Origin: Pseudomonadota bacterium
GTDB lineage: Bacteria > Pseudomonadota > Gammaproteobacteria > Burkholderiales > Rhodocyclaceae
DNA: 64,000 nucleotides
Direction: 5' to 3'
Assembly: GCA_018240785.1 (NCBI GenBank)
Contig: JAFEFC010000041.1
Span: 1 to 64,000 of the forward strand
The notes beneath the pieces were generated by a model that saw only the letters and a list, made by a program, of their open reading frames with translations, searched no databases and was not told the origin of the DNA. Below, piece by piece: positions 8,403-16,477 of the stretch (positions within the stretch are counted from its first letter, which is position 1; the number at the start of each line of letters is the position of its first letter). Made by a program: the position numbers and the translations under genes.

Positions 8403-10638
8403 ACCCTTGCGTCGCCTGTTGCCGCTGGCGCTCGCCGGCCTGCTCGCCGCGTGCGCCACCAACACGGCGCTGGATCGCAGCCGCGCCGAGTTCATCAGCG
8501 GCGACCCGCTCGCCGCGCTCACCGCGCTCGAGCAGCGGGTGCGGGACGAGCCGCGCAACCTCGAGCTGCGCGCCTTCTACCTGCGCCAGCGCGAGCGCCT
8601 CGCGAGCGAGTACCTGGCGGCGGCCGAACATGCGCGAACCTTGGGCGAATTCGATCGCGCAGAGCAGTTGTACCGCCGCGCGCAGGGCATCGACCCGACG
8701 CATCCGCGCGTGGTGGCGGGGATCGAGTCGCTCGCCGACGAACGCCGCCGCCAGGTGCGACTGTCGGAGGGGGACGTCGCGCTGGCACGGGGCGATGCCG
8801 CGGCCGCGGAGCGGCTTGCGCGCTCGGTGCTGGCCGAGGTGCCGGCCAACGCGCACGCGCAGCGCCTGCTGCGCGAGGCCGACGAGGGGCGGGCCGCGGA
8901 GCGATTGCGGTCGGCAAGCCTGGCGGGCGGGCCGATGGAGCGCAAGGTGTCATTGCAATTTCGTGAGGCGCCGCTGCGCGCGGTGTTCGAGGCGCTGTCG
9001 CACGCCGCCGGGTTGAGCTTCGTCTTCGATCGCGAGATGCGCGACGATGCCCTGGTGACGCTGGTGGTGCGCGATCGCACGGTAGGCGAGGTGCTCAAGC
9101 TGCTCGCCACCACGCAGCAGATCGAGACGCGACTGATCGATCCGCATCTGGTGCTGGTGTACCCGGCGACGCCGGCGAAGCAGCGCGACTATCAGGACCT
9201 GGTGTCGCGCAGCTTCTATCTCGTGCATGCCGACACCAAGCAGGCCCAGGCGCTGGTGAAGCAGGTGGTGAAGACGCGCGACATCTTCATCGACGAGAAG
9301 CTGAACCTCCTGGTGATCAAGGACACGCCGGAGGCGGTGCGGCTTGCGGAGCGGCTGATCGCATCGCTGGACGTGGCCGAACCCGAGGTGATGCTGGAAG
9401 TCGAGGTGCTCGAGGTAGCGCGTACCAAGCTGCGCGACATCGGCCTCGAGTTTCCGGACGAGATCGGCTACGGCCTGCTTGCTTCCCGCAATGGTGGTGC
9501 GCTGGTGCAGGGCAACGTCAATCTGCGGCGCGGTGGTGAACTGGCCCCCTTCGCGGCCAACCCGGCGGCGGTGCTGCGCCTGCTGAGCGAGGACGGTGAC
9601 AGCAGCACGCTGGCGAATCCGCGCATCCGGGTGAAGAACCGTGCTGCGGCCAAGGTGCATATCGGCGAGAAGGTGCCGGTGTTCACCACCACTTCGACCG
9701 CCAACGTCGGCGTGGCGGCGTCGGTCAGTTACCTGGATGTCGGCCTGAAGCTCGAAGTGGAGCCCAGCGTGACCCTCGACGACCAGGTCGCGATCAAGGT
9801 GGGGCTGGAGGTGAGCAATATCGTGCGCGAGGTGCCGGGGCCGGAAGGCTCGCTCGCCTACCAGTTGGGCACGCGCAGCGCGACGACCACGCTGAGGCTC
9901 AAGAACGGCGAGACACAGGTGCTCGCCGGCCTGATCAACGACCAGGACCGCGTCACCGCCCGCCATCTGCCGGGCCTGGGCGAGCTGCCGGTGCTTGGGC
10001 GCTTGTTCTCGTCGCAGCGTGATGACGGTTCCAAGACCGAGATCGTGCTGCTGATCACGCCGCGCATCGTGCGCAACGTGGTGCCGCCGGTCTCCGCACG
10101 CGAGGATCTTCCTGCAGGCACCGAGGCCAGCATCGGTGCTTTGCCATTGCGGATGGCCGGTGGTGCGCAGGGGAGCCTGAGCCTGCGGGCGGCTGGGCCG
10201 GCGATGCCGGGTGCGGGCGGCCTGTCCGCAGTCGTGCCGCCGCCGGCGGTTGCACCACCGGGCGTGCCGGGGGCTGCCGACGCGAGCCTTCGGGACCTGG
10301 CGGTGCGCTTGACGGGACCGGGGACGGCCAAGCCCGGCAGCACCGTGACGCTGGCGCTCGAACTGGGTGGCAGCGGCCGTCACGACGGCGGTGTGATCGA
10401 TGTCGGTTACGATCCGGTGCTGCTGGAGCCAGTGGGCTTTGCAGCGGTGGTGGCGGGTCAGGCTTCGGTGGCGCTGGTGCCGGGCGCGCTTCCGAGCCAG
10501 TTGCCGCTGTCCTTCCGCGTGAGGGCGCAAGGACAGGGGATGGCCAGTGTCGCGGTGACCGGCGTCACGCTGCAGGTCGGCGGGCAGCGGATGGCGAGCC
10601 CAGCGAGCAGCTCGACGACGATCGACGTCGTGCCATGA
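8386..10638 (+). CDS. gspD: Lipoprotein secretin with N-terminal TPR-like region and C-terminal cohesin-like domain
   Basis: 750 residues from the ATG at 8386. A lipobox (GLLAAC, Cys23) predicts outer-membrane lipidation. Residues 35-180 are alpha-helical and TPR-like. From about 187 come an N0-type domain (VSLQFREAPLRAVFEALSH), an N1 domain (SFYLVHADTKQAQALVKQVV) and the secretin barrel, which ends in the typical VLAGLINDQDR...GLGELPVLGRLF and EIVLLITPRIV. After a Pro/Ala-rich linker, residues 640-745 form an extra beta domain (TVTLALELGG...VIDVGYDPVLLEP...FRVRAQGQG) resembling a cohesin module. The secretin is the outer-membrane gate of the machine. Confidence 0.9.
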   Translation: MNPLNRPLRRLLPLALAGLLAACATNTALDRSRAEFISGDPLAALTALEQRVRDEPRNLELRAFYLRQRERLASEYLAAAEHARTLGEFDRAEQLYRRAQGIDPTHPRVVAGIESLADERRRQVRLSEGDVALARGDAAAAERLARSVLAEVPANAHAQRLLREADEGRAAERLRSASLAGGPMERKVSLQFREAPLRAVFEALSHAAGLSFVFDREMRDDALVTLVVRDRTVGEVLKLLATTQQIETRLIDPHLVLVYPATPAKQRDYQDLVSRSFYLVHADTKQAQALVKQVVKTRDIFIDEKLNLLVIKDTPEAVRLAERLIASLDVAEPEVMLEVEVLEVARTKLRDIGLEFPDEIGYGLLASRNGGALVQGNVNLRRGGELAPFAANPAAVLRLLSEDGDSSTLANPRIRVKNRAAAKVHIGEKVPVFTTTSTANVGVAASVSYLDVGLKLEVEPSVTLDDQVAIKVGLEVSNIVREVPGPEGSLAYQLGTRSATTTLRLKNGETQVLAGLINDQDRVTARHLPGLGELPVLGRLFSSQRDDGSKTEIVLLITPRIVRNVVPPVSAREDLPAGTEASIGALPLRMAGGAQGSLSLRAAGPAMPGAGGLSAVVPPPAVAPPGVPGAADASLRDLAVRLTGPGTAKPGSTVTLALELGGSGRHDGGVIDVGYDPVLLEPVGFAAVVAGQASVALVPGALPSQLPLSFRVRAQGQGMASVAVTGVTLQVGGQRMASPASSSTTIDVVP

Positions 10639-11111
10639 TGCGGCCCTCGCGCGGCTTCACGCTGATCGAGCTGGTAGTGACGGTGGCCATCGTCGGGATC
10701 CTTGCTGCGGGCGCCATGCCGTTGGCCGAACTCGCCGCACAACGCATGAAGGAATCAGAACTGCGCACCGCGCTGCGCCAGATCCGCGACGGGCTCGACG
10801 CCTACAAGGCCGCGGCGGACGCGCAGCGTATCGAAGTCAGGACGGGTGCTTCCGGCTACCCTCCCGATCTTGCGACCCTGGTCAACGGCGTCGCCGATGC
10901 GACCGACCCCGACGGCCGCAAGATCTACTTCCTGCGTCGCCTCCCCCGCGATCCCTTCTTTGCGGATGCCGGCGCGCCGGCCGACAAGACCTGGGGCAGG
11001 CGCAGCTATGCGAGCCCGCCCACAGCGCCGCGTGAGGGCGCCGATGTGTTCGACGTGTATTCGCTGTCGGAGCGCGTGGGGCTCAACGGCGTGCCCTACC
11101 GGGAGTGGTGA
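10635..11111 (+). CDS. Pseudopilin (GspG/GspH class)
   Basis: 158 residues, overlapping the secretin stop by four bases (ATGA). The N-terminus has a canonical class III site, RGFTLIELVVTVAIVGILAAG, with Glu at +5. The C-terminal part has a GspG-like layout: a long helix, SGYPPDLATLV, then LRRLPRDPFFAD and TWGRRSYASPP. It is probably a second major or minor pseudopilin of the same machine. Confidence 0.85.
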   Translation: MMRPSRGFTLIELVVTVAIVGILAAGAMPLAELAAQRMKESELRTALRQIRDGLDAYKAAADAQRIEVRTGASGYPPDLATLVNGVADATDPDGRKIYFLRRLPRDPFFADAGAPADKTWGRRSYASPPTAPREGADVFDVYSLSERVGLNGVPYREW

Positions 11112-11113
11112 GC

Positions 11114-11500
11114 ATGGTGCAGCGACGGACCATGCGTAGCGGCTTCACGCTGATCGAGTTGCTGGTGGTGATGGCCATCATCGCGACGCTTCTGTCGATT
11201 GCCGCGCCGCGCTATTTCAACCACTTGGACCGTGCGCGGGAGAACACGCTGCATCAGTCGCTGGCCGTCATGCGCGACGCGATCGACAAGTTTCGCGCCG
11301 ATGCGGGCGCCTATCCCAAGGATCTCGACGAGCTTGTGAGCCGTCGCTACCTGCGCGCAGTGCCGGTGGACCCGATCACCGACGCAGCCAGCACCTGGCA
11401 GCTCGTGCCGCCGCGCGACGGCGAGGAGGGCGGCATGGCCGACGTGCGCAGTGGCGCGGCGGGGACTGCGCACGACGGACGGGCCTATGCAGACTGGTAG
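11114..11500 (+). CDS. Pseudopilin (GspG class, short)
   Basis: 128 residues from the ATG at 11114, with GGGAG eight bases upstream. Two in-frame GTG codons at 11105 and 11108 are alternatives. The processing site is SGFTLIELLVVMAIIATLLSI with Glu at +5. The body has the GspG-like segments DAGAYPKDLDELV and LRAVPVDPITD. A small globular domain follows the helix. It overlaps the next gene by 14 bases. Confidence 0.85.
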   Translation: MVQRRTMRSGFTLIELLVVMAIIATLLSIAAPRYFNHLDRARENTLHQSLAVMRDAIDKFRADAGAYPKDLDELVSRRYLRAVPVDPITDAASTWQLVPPRDGEEGGMADVRSGAAGTAHDGRAYADW

Positions 11501-12005
11501 CCAGCGGCACGTCGAGGGCGGATATACCTACCTGCTGGTGCTGTTCCTCGTCGCCGGCCTGGGGCTGTTCGCGGCGCGGGCCGGCGTGGTGTGGCAGGCG
11601 GCGACGCAGCGCGAGCGTGAGGCCGAGCTGCTGGCGATCGGCAACGAGATGGCGCGGGCGCTGGCGCGCTATCGTGACCAGACGCCGGTCGGCCAGCCAC
11701 CCTGGCCGAGTCGGCTGGAGCAGCTCGTCGAGGACAAGCGCTTCCCGACGACGCGGCGGCATCTGCGGCGGGTCTATCGCGACCCGATTAGCGGTCGCGC
11801 CGAGTGGGGGCTGGTGCGGGAAGGCGAGGCCATCGTCGGTGTGCACAGCCTGTCGAAGCTCGCACCCATCCGCCGCCACGAGCTGCCGCCGGCGCTGGAT
11901 GAAGCAGCCAAGGGGGCTGCAAGTTACACCGAGTGGATCTTCCGCCCGGTTGCGCCGGCCGCGCCGGGCGGCACATCCAGGGCACTCAATGGGGCGCGGA
12001 GATGA
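11487..12005 (+). CDS. Pseudopilin-like protein with non-canonical processing site
   Basis: 172 residues. A basic leader ends in EGGYTYLLVLFLVAGLG and a hydrophobic helix, which looks like a prepilin site (G/YTYLL). The usual Glu at +5 is replaced by Leu. In classical systems only the tip protein GspK lacks this Glu. The protein is much shorter than GspK (about 300), and its body (RRHLRRVYRDPISG..EWGLV) is of the GspG/H type seen in its neighbours. A tip role is an inference. It is the last machine gene and overlaps the next gene by four bases. Confidence 0.7.
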   Translation: MQTGSQRHVEGGYTYLLVLFLVAGLGLFAARAGVVWQAATQREREAELLAIGNEMARALARYRDQTPVGQPPWPSRLEQLVEDKRFPTTRRHLRRVYRDPISGRAEWGLVREGEAIVGVHSLSKLAPIRRHELPPALDEAAKGAASYTEWIFRPVAPAAPGGTSRALNGARR

Positions 12006-12907
12006 ACGCAACGCCTGCAATCGCAGAGGAGAGCCCGCGCGATCGTGCGCGTGGCATGGCGGGTGTCGAGTGCGAAGGCGCGCGCGACGGCACGGACTGC
12101 GTCGACGCCGCCGGTACCCGCCACGGGCCTGCAAGTGGCGAGGTGCGCATCGTCTCCCTGGTGCCGTCACTCACCGAGCTGGTGTGCGAACTGGGCCTGC
12201 GTGACAAGCTCGTCGGGCGCACCGGCTTCTGCATCCATCCGCGCGATGCGTTGCGCAGCGTGCCGAAGGTGGGCGGCACCAAGGATGTGAAGCTCGACGT
12301 GGTGCGCGCGCTGTCCCCCACCCACCTGATCGTGAACATCGACGAGAACCGGCGCGAGACCGTCGATGAGCTCGCGGCCTTCGTGCCGCACGTGATCGTC
12401 ACCCACCCTTGCGCGCCGCGCGACAACCTCGCGCTGTACCGGCTGTTCGGCTCCATCTTCGGCTGCGGGGAACGCGCGGCCGCGCTGGAAGCGGATCTGC
12501 TGGCGGCGCTGGACGAGGCGGCTGCGGTGGCGGCGGAACTGCCGCCCGAGCGCGTGCTGTACCTGATCTGGCGCGAGCCGTGGATGACGGTGGCGCGCGA
12601 TACCTATATCGCGGCGATGCTGGCGGAAGTGGGCTGGCGGACGCTGCCGGATGTCGACGGCGGCGCGGCCGGCGCGGCGCGTTATCCGGCCTTCGACTGG
12701 AACGCGCCCTGGCTGGCCGCGGTGCAGCGCGTGCTGCTGTCGTCCGAGCCTTATCGCTTCCGCGAGGCCCATGTCGCCGAGGTACGGGCGCTCGCTGGCC
12801 GGGCGGCGATGCTGATCGACGGCGAGATGGCGTCGTGGTACGGCAGCCGCGTCATCGCAGGGCTGCGTTATCTGGCAGCGCTGCGGCGACGAAGCGTTCC
12901 GGCGTGA
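12002..12907 (+). CDS. BtuF-like helical-backbone metal/cobalamin-binding protein without signal peptide
   Basis: 301 residues. From about residue 45 it follows the periplasmic-binding fold of BtuF/FhuD: RIVSLVPSLTELVCELGL, LVGRTGFCIHP, VPKVGGTKDVKLDVV, SPTHLIVNIDENRRETVDEL. The first 45 residues are polar and hold no Sec signal, so as read the protein would be cytoplasmic. A start further downstream would not create one. It is coupled to the secretion operon by an ATGA overlap, although no functional link is obvious. Its last 56 bases overlap the convergent PIN gene. No BtuB/C/D genes lie nearby. Confidence 0.75.
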   Translation: MNATPAIAEESPRDRARGMAGVECEGARDGTDCVDAAGTRHGPASGEVRIVSLVPSLTELVCELGLRDKLVGRTGFCIHPRDALRSVPKVGGTKDVKLDVVRALSPTHLIVNIDENRRETVDELAAFVPHVIVTHPCAPRDNLALYRLFGSIFGCGERAAALEADLLAALDEAAAVAAELPPERVLYLIWREPWMTVARDTYIAAMLAEVGWRTLPDVDGGAAGAARYPAFDWNAPWLAAVQRVLLSSEPYRFREAHVAEVRALAGRAAMLIDGEMASWYGSRVIAGLRYLAALRRRSVPA

Positions 12908-13358
12908 GGATGGCGAAGCGTTCCCGCACCAGGCGGTGACGGGCGAGCTTGAGCAGGGCCTTGTCCCGCGTGACGAGATGCGTCGCCATCGCCTGCGCGG
13001 CGATCTCGAGGAACTTCTGGTCGTCGCGGTCGCGACACTGCGGGAGCAGGGGCGGCAAGTCGATCGACGCCGGCTGCGGCGCGGCCTCGCGTGTGCCTGG
13101 CGTGACGGCTGCGGCGGCGGGAAGCACCATCACCCGCGCCCGGTAGGCGGCGAGCAGTTGGGCCTGCGCTTCGATGGCCACGCCGAACTGCGAGTAGGCG
13201 AGCACGCGGCGCAATTCCTCCAGCGCGTCTTCGCGGCTATGCAGCGTGACCGTGCCGCCAGCAATCAGCCGCTCGAGCGACTGCAGGGCGGGATCGCGAA
13301 ACATCCAGATCGCCAGCACGGTGTTGGTGTCGAGGACGAGGCGCACTGGAGCATTCAT
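12852..13358 (-). CDS. PIN-domain protein, putative toxin-type nuclease
   Basis: 168 residues from the ATG at 13358. The PIN fold is clear: RLVLDTNTVLAIW near the N-terminus supplies the first acidic residue, EDALEELRRVL the second, and DRDDQKFLEIA plus LVTRDKALLKL the C-terminal acidic cluster. Such proteins are Mg-dependent ribonucleases and often toxins. No antitoxin gene is adjacent on either side, so this may be an orphan. The gene lies after the phaC terminator, so it needs its own promoter or read-through. Its 3' end overlaps the convergent BtuF-like gene by 56 bases. Confidence 0.8.
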   Translation of the reverse strand: MNAPVRLVLDTNTVLAIWMFRDPALQSLERLIAGGTVTLHSREDALEELRRVLAYSQFGVAIEAQAQLLAAYRARVMVLPAAAAVTPGTREAAPQPASIDLPPLLPQCRDRDDQKFLEIAAQAMATHLVTRDKALLKLARHRLVRERFAILTPERFVAAALPDNAALR

Positions 13359-13373
13359 CGGTGAGGGAAAAGA

Positions 13374-13403
13374 AAAAAGGGAAGGGTCGCCCCTTCCCTT
13401 TTT
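13374..13403 (-). terminator. Rho-independent terminator of phaC
   Basis: A perfect 13-bp stem (AAAAAGGGAAGGG, 13374-13386, with its complement at 13391-13403) closes a TCGC loop. It starts 20 bp after the phaC stop on the minus strand. The A-tract side supplies the U-run. Confidence 0.9.
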
Positions 13404-13422
13404 CATCATGCGCAGGCTGCGG

Positions 13423-15249
13423 TCAGGCGGCCTTCTTGGCGTCGATGCGGATCTTCACGAAGGAGCCCGGCGCGTCTTCCAGCACCTTGAGCTTGCCCTT
13501 GGCGGGATCGCGCGGCTCGACCTGTTCGCTGTCGTGCGCCGTCACCCAGGACTGCCAGTCGGTCCACCAGGAACCGGCGTGCTGTTGCGAACCTTCGAAC
13601 CAGGCATCGGAGGTGGCGGGGAGCTTGGCGGCCGAGTTGATCCAGTAGCCGTACTTGTTGGCTGCCGGCGGGTTCACGATGCCGGCGATGTGGCCGGATC
13701 CGCCCAGCACGAAGCGCACCGGTCCACCGAAGTTGCGCGCGCCGATGTAGGTGCTCTTCCACGGTGCGATGTGGTCTTCGATCGTCGAAATGAAGTAGCA
13801 GGGTGCCTTGATCTTGCCGAGGTCGATCTTGACGCCGTCGATCTCGATGCCGCCCGGCTCGGACAGCTTGTTTTCCATGTACAGCTTGCGCAGGTAGAAG
13901 CTGTGCATCTTGGCCGGCATGCGGGTGGAGTCGGAGTTCCAGTACAGCAGGTCGAACGGGAACGGGTCCTTGCCCATCAGGTAGTTGTTCACCACGAAGG
14001 ACCAGATCAGGTCGTTCGAGCGCAGCATGTTGAACGTGCCGGCCATCTCGGAGCCTTCGAGGTAGCCGCGTTCGAACATCTTCTTCTCGAGGCTGGAGAC
14101 CTGGGTCTCGTCGATGAAGACGCCCAGTTCGCCCGGCTCGGAGAAGTCGGTCATGGTGGTGAAGAAGGTCGCCGAACCGATGCGGTCGGCCTGCTTCTTG
14201 CCGGCCAAGTAGGCCAGCGTGGTGGCCAGCAGCGTGCCGCCCAGGCAGTAGCCCGCCGCATTCACGGTCTTCTCGCCGGTCTGCTTCTCGATCGCGTCGA
14301 GCGCCGCGACGATGCCCTCCTGCACGTAGGAATCGAAAGTCTTCTCGGCCAGCTTCTCGTCCGGGTTGACCCAGGAGATCACGAACACGGTGTGGCCCTG
14401 GTCCACGCACCACTTGATGTACGAATTCTTCTCGCGCAGGTCGAGGATGTAGAACTTGTTGATCCACGGCGGCACGATCAGCATCGGGCGCTTGTACGCC
14501 TTGTCGGTGCTGGGCGTGTACTGCAGCAACTGCATCATGTCGGTCTGGAAGACGACCTTGCCCGGCGTGGTGGCGACGTTCTTGCCCAGCTCGAAGGCGG
14601 TGGTGTCGGTCATGCGCACGCGCAACTGACCACCGCCGTCCTCGACGTCACGGAGCAGGTTGTTCAGGCCCTTGATCAGGTTCTGGCCGTGACTCTTGAC
14701 CGTCTCACGGAACACTTCCGGGTTGGTCAGCGCGAAGTTGGACGGCGACAGCGCGTCGATGTACTGACGGGTGTAGAAGTTGACCTTCTTCTGCGCCTGT
14801 TCGTCCATGCCGTCCACGCAGCACACGGTGTCGTGGATGTGGCGTGCGGCGATCAGGTAGGACTGCTTGATGAAATCGAACAGGAAGTGCTGCTCCCACT
14901 CCTCGTCCTTGAAGCGCTTGTCGCCTTTGTCGGGGGCGGCGACCGGTGCGGCGCTCATGCCGGCGAAGCGCATCATCGAGTGCTGCCACAGCGAGAAGTA
15001 GTCCCACACCAGGTTCATCTGGGTCTGGGCCAGCTTGTACGGGTTGGCGAGCAGCTTGGCCATCATGTCCATGAAGGCCTGGGCGATGCCCAGCTCGTCG
15101 GCCGGGGTACTGACGCCCTTCTTCAACTGGCGCTGGACATGGTCGCTGATCAGGTGCGAAGCGCGGCGGGCGACTTCAGCGTAGGTCTTGGCGACTTCCT
15201 GCGGATCGGGCAGTTCGGCGTATTGGGTTTCGGGGGTGGGTGCAGCCAT
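13423..15249 (-). CDS. phaC: Class I poly(3-hydroxyalkanoate) synthase
   Basis: 608 residues, within the normal size of class I PhaC. The lipase-like box GYCLGG holds the catalytic Cys at residue 335. Asp and His partners are expected in the C-terminal part (VNPDE and the GGSGHIAGIVNPP region, which holds the His). The N-terminal region MNLVWDYFSLWQ..S and the VPPWINKFYILDL motif are typical. The enzyme polymerises (R)-3-hydroxyacyl-CoA into storage granules. It lies downstream of an MBL hydrolase on the same strand and near thiolase and acyl-CoA genes. No phaB or phasin is visible in the window. Confidence 0.95.
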   Translation of the reverse strand: MAAPTPETQYAELPDPQEVAKTYAEVARRASHLISDHVQRQLKKGVSTPADELGIAQAFMDMMAKLLANPYKLAQTQMNLVWDYFSLWQHSMMRFAGMSAAPVAAPDKGDKRFKDEEWEQHFLFDFIKQSYLIAARHIHDTVCCVDGMDEQAQKKVNFYTRQYIDALSPSNFALTNPEVFRETVKSHGQNLIKGLNNLLRDVEDGGGQLRVRMTDTTAFELGKNVATTPGKVVFQTDMMQLLQYTPSTDKAYKRPMLIVPPWINKFYILDLREKNSYIKWCVDQGHTVFVISWVNPDEKLAEKTFDSYVQEGIVAALDAIEKQTGEKTVNAAGYCLGGTLLATTLAYLAGKKQADRIGSATFFTTMTDFSEPGELGVFIDETQVSSLEKKMFERGYLEGSEMAGTFNMLRSNDLIWSFVVNNYLMGKDPFPFDLLYWNSDSTRMPAKMHSFYLRKLYMENKLSEPGGIEIDGVKIDLGKIKAPCYFISTIEDHIAPWKSTYIGARNFGGPVRFVLGGSGHIAGIVNPPAANKYGYWINSAAKLPATSDAWFEGSQQHAGSWWTDWQSWVTAHDSEQVEPRDPAKGKLKVLEDAPGSFVKIRIDAKKAA

Positions 15250-15287
15250 GTTGTCAGGAACTCCTGTTTTGCGATCGTTCTGGGCGT

Positions 15288-16319
15288 TCAGCTTGTCCGG
15301 ACGAACCGGATCAGGTCATCGCTGCCGACCACTCGACGAAGCGCGCCCTGCTTTTCGAGGTGGTTGAGGTGGGCAATCGCCTCACCCATGGCAAACATGC
15401 TCTGATGGGTGTCGAGCTCGCGCGGAAACAGCGTGCCAAGCAATTCACCCGCGCAGCGCGGCACGCCACACTCGGCCAGCAGTGCGGCGCAGCGGTCGCG
15501 GTGATGCTCGGCGAGCTGATCCACTCGCGCGCGTATCCCCTTGAAAGGTTTGCCGTGCGATGGTAGCACGAGCGTGTCGTCGGGCAAGCTGCAGAATCCC
15601 CTGATTGAGTCGAGGAAGCGGCCCAGCGGGTCGTCATGTGGCGTTGCGGCATACACGCTGATGTTGGTCGAGATCCGCGGCAGCAGCATGTCGCCCGAAA
15701 TCAGGATGCCGAGCGTCTCGCAGTAAAGGCTGGCGTGCTCCGGCGCGTGGCCGTAGCCGGCGATGACGCGCCAGTCGTTGCCGCCGATACGCAGCGTTTC
15801 GCCCTCCAGCATCCGGTTGAATCGCGCCGGCATCGCCGGGATGCCGTGCCGGTAGGCGTTGCCGCGGCTCGCCAGGGCCTCGGCGCGCGCTTCGGCGAGG
15901 CCGTGGGCGCGGAACTGCGCCACCATGTCGGCGATCGAGTAGCCCGGCAACTGGTGCCAGATGGCCTGGCCGCCGAGGAATTCGCCCAGCGTCATGTGAA
16001 TCTCGCCGTCGTCACGCGCGGCGAGCCAGGTGGCGAGGCCTACGTGGTCGGGGTGATGATGGGTGACGACGACCCGGTGCAGCGGCCGCGATTCCTCGCC
16101 GAGGATGCGCGTCCAGGCGTCGCGCGTGCGGTCGTTGCCGTAGCCGGTGTCGACCGCCACCAGTGCATCGCCGTCGTCGAGCAACCACAGGTTGATGTGG
16201 TCGAGCGCGAAGGGCAGGGGCATGCGCACCCAGCGCAGGCCGGGTGCGATGGTCATCGCCGTGCCTTCGGCGGGGAGCTCGGGGAAGGGGTAATCCAGGA
16301 TGCTGTCGAGTGCGTTCAT
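15288..16319 (-). CDS. MBL-fold metallo-hydrolase
   Basis: 343 residues. The zinc motif THHHPDHVG (around residue 87-95) and a later GHAPEH and SHGKPF supply the other metal ligands of the metallo-beta-lactamase fold. A C-terminal helical domain of about 90 residues with HQSMFAMGEAIAHLNHLE is similar to that of glyoxalase II-like hydrolases acting on acyl thioesters. The substrate is unknown. It sits 38 bp upstream of phaC on the same strand and may share its transcript, which fits a role in acyl-CoA handling, but this is inference. Confidence 0.82.
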   Translation of the reverse strand: MNALDSILDYPFPELPAEGTAMTIAPGLRWVRMPLPFALDHINLWLLDDGDALVAVDTGYGNDRTRDAWTRILGEESRPLHRVVVTHHHPDHVGLATWLAARDDGEIHMTLGEFLGGQAIWHQLPGYSIADMVAQFRAHGLAEARAEALASRGNAYRHGIPAMPARFNRMLEGETLRIGGNDWRVIAGYGHAPEHASLYCETLGILISGDMLLPRISTNISVYAATPHDDPLGRFLDSIRGFCSLPDDTLVLPSHGKPFKGIRARVDQLAEHHRDRCAALLAECGVPRCAGELLGTLFPRELDTHQSMFAMGEAIAHLNHLEKQGALRRVVGSDDLIRFVRTS

Positions 16320-16444
16320 GATCTCTTTTTGGCTCAGAGGCGCGCGCCGTGCCGCAGGGTGTGCGTTGATCGCATGCGCAGCGCGCGGCGGCCGCGTATC
16401 AGCGGTTTGGCATGGAGGGCGGGCGGTTGAAGAGCTTTGGGGCT

Positions 16445-16460
16445 AGAATTTCGAAATTCT
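16445..16460. promoter_or_regulatory. Perfect 16-bp palindrome upstream of the MerR gene
   Basis: AGAATTTCGAAATTCT is fully self-complementary and lies 18 bp before the MerR-family start, in the divergent region facing the MBL-phaC genes. Its AT content contrasts with the GC-rich surroundings. It may be the operator or core promoter of the regulator. This is inferred from position only. Confidence 0.45.
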
Positions 16461-16477
16461 GACGCATAACGGCGACT

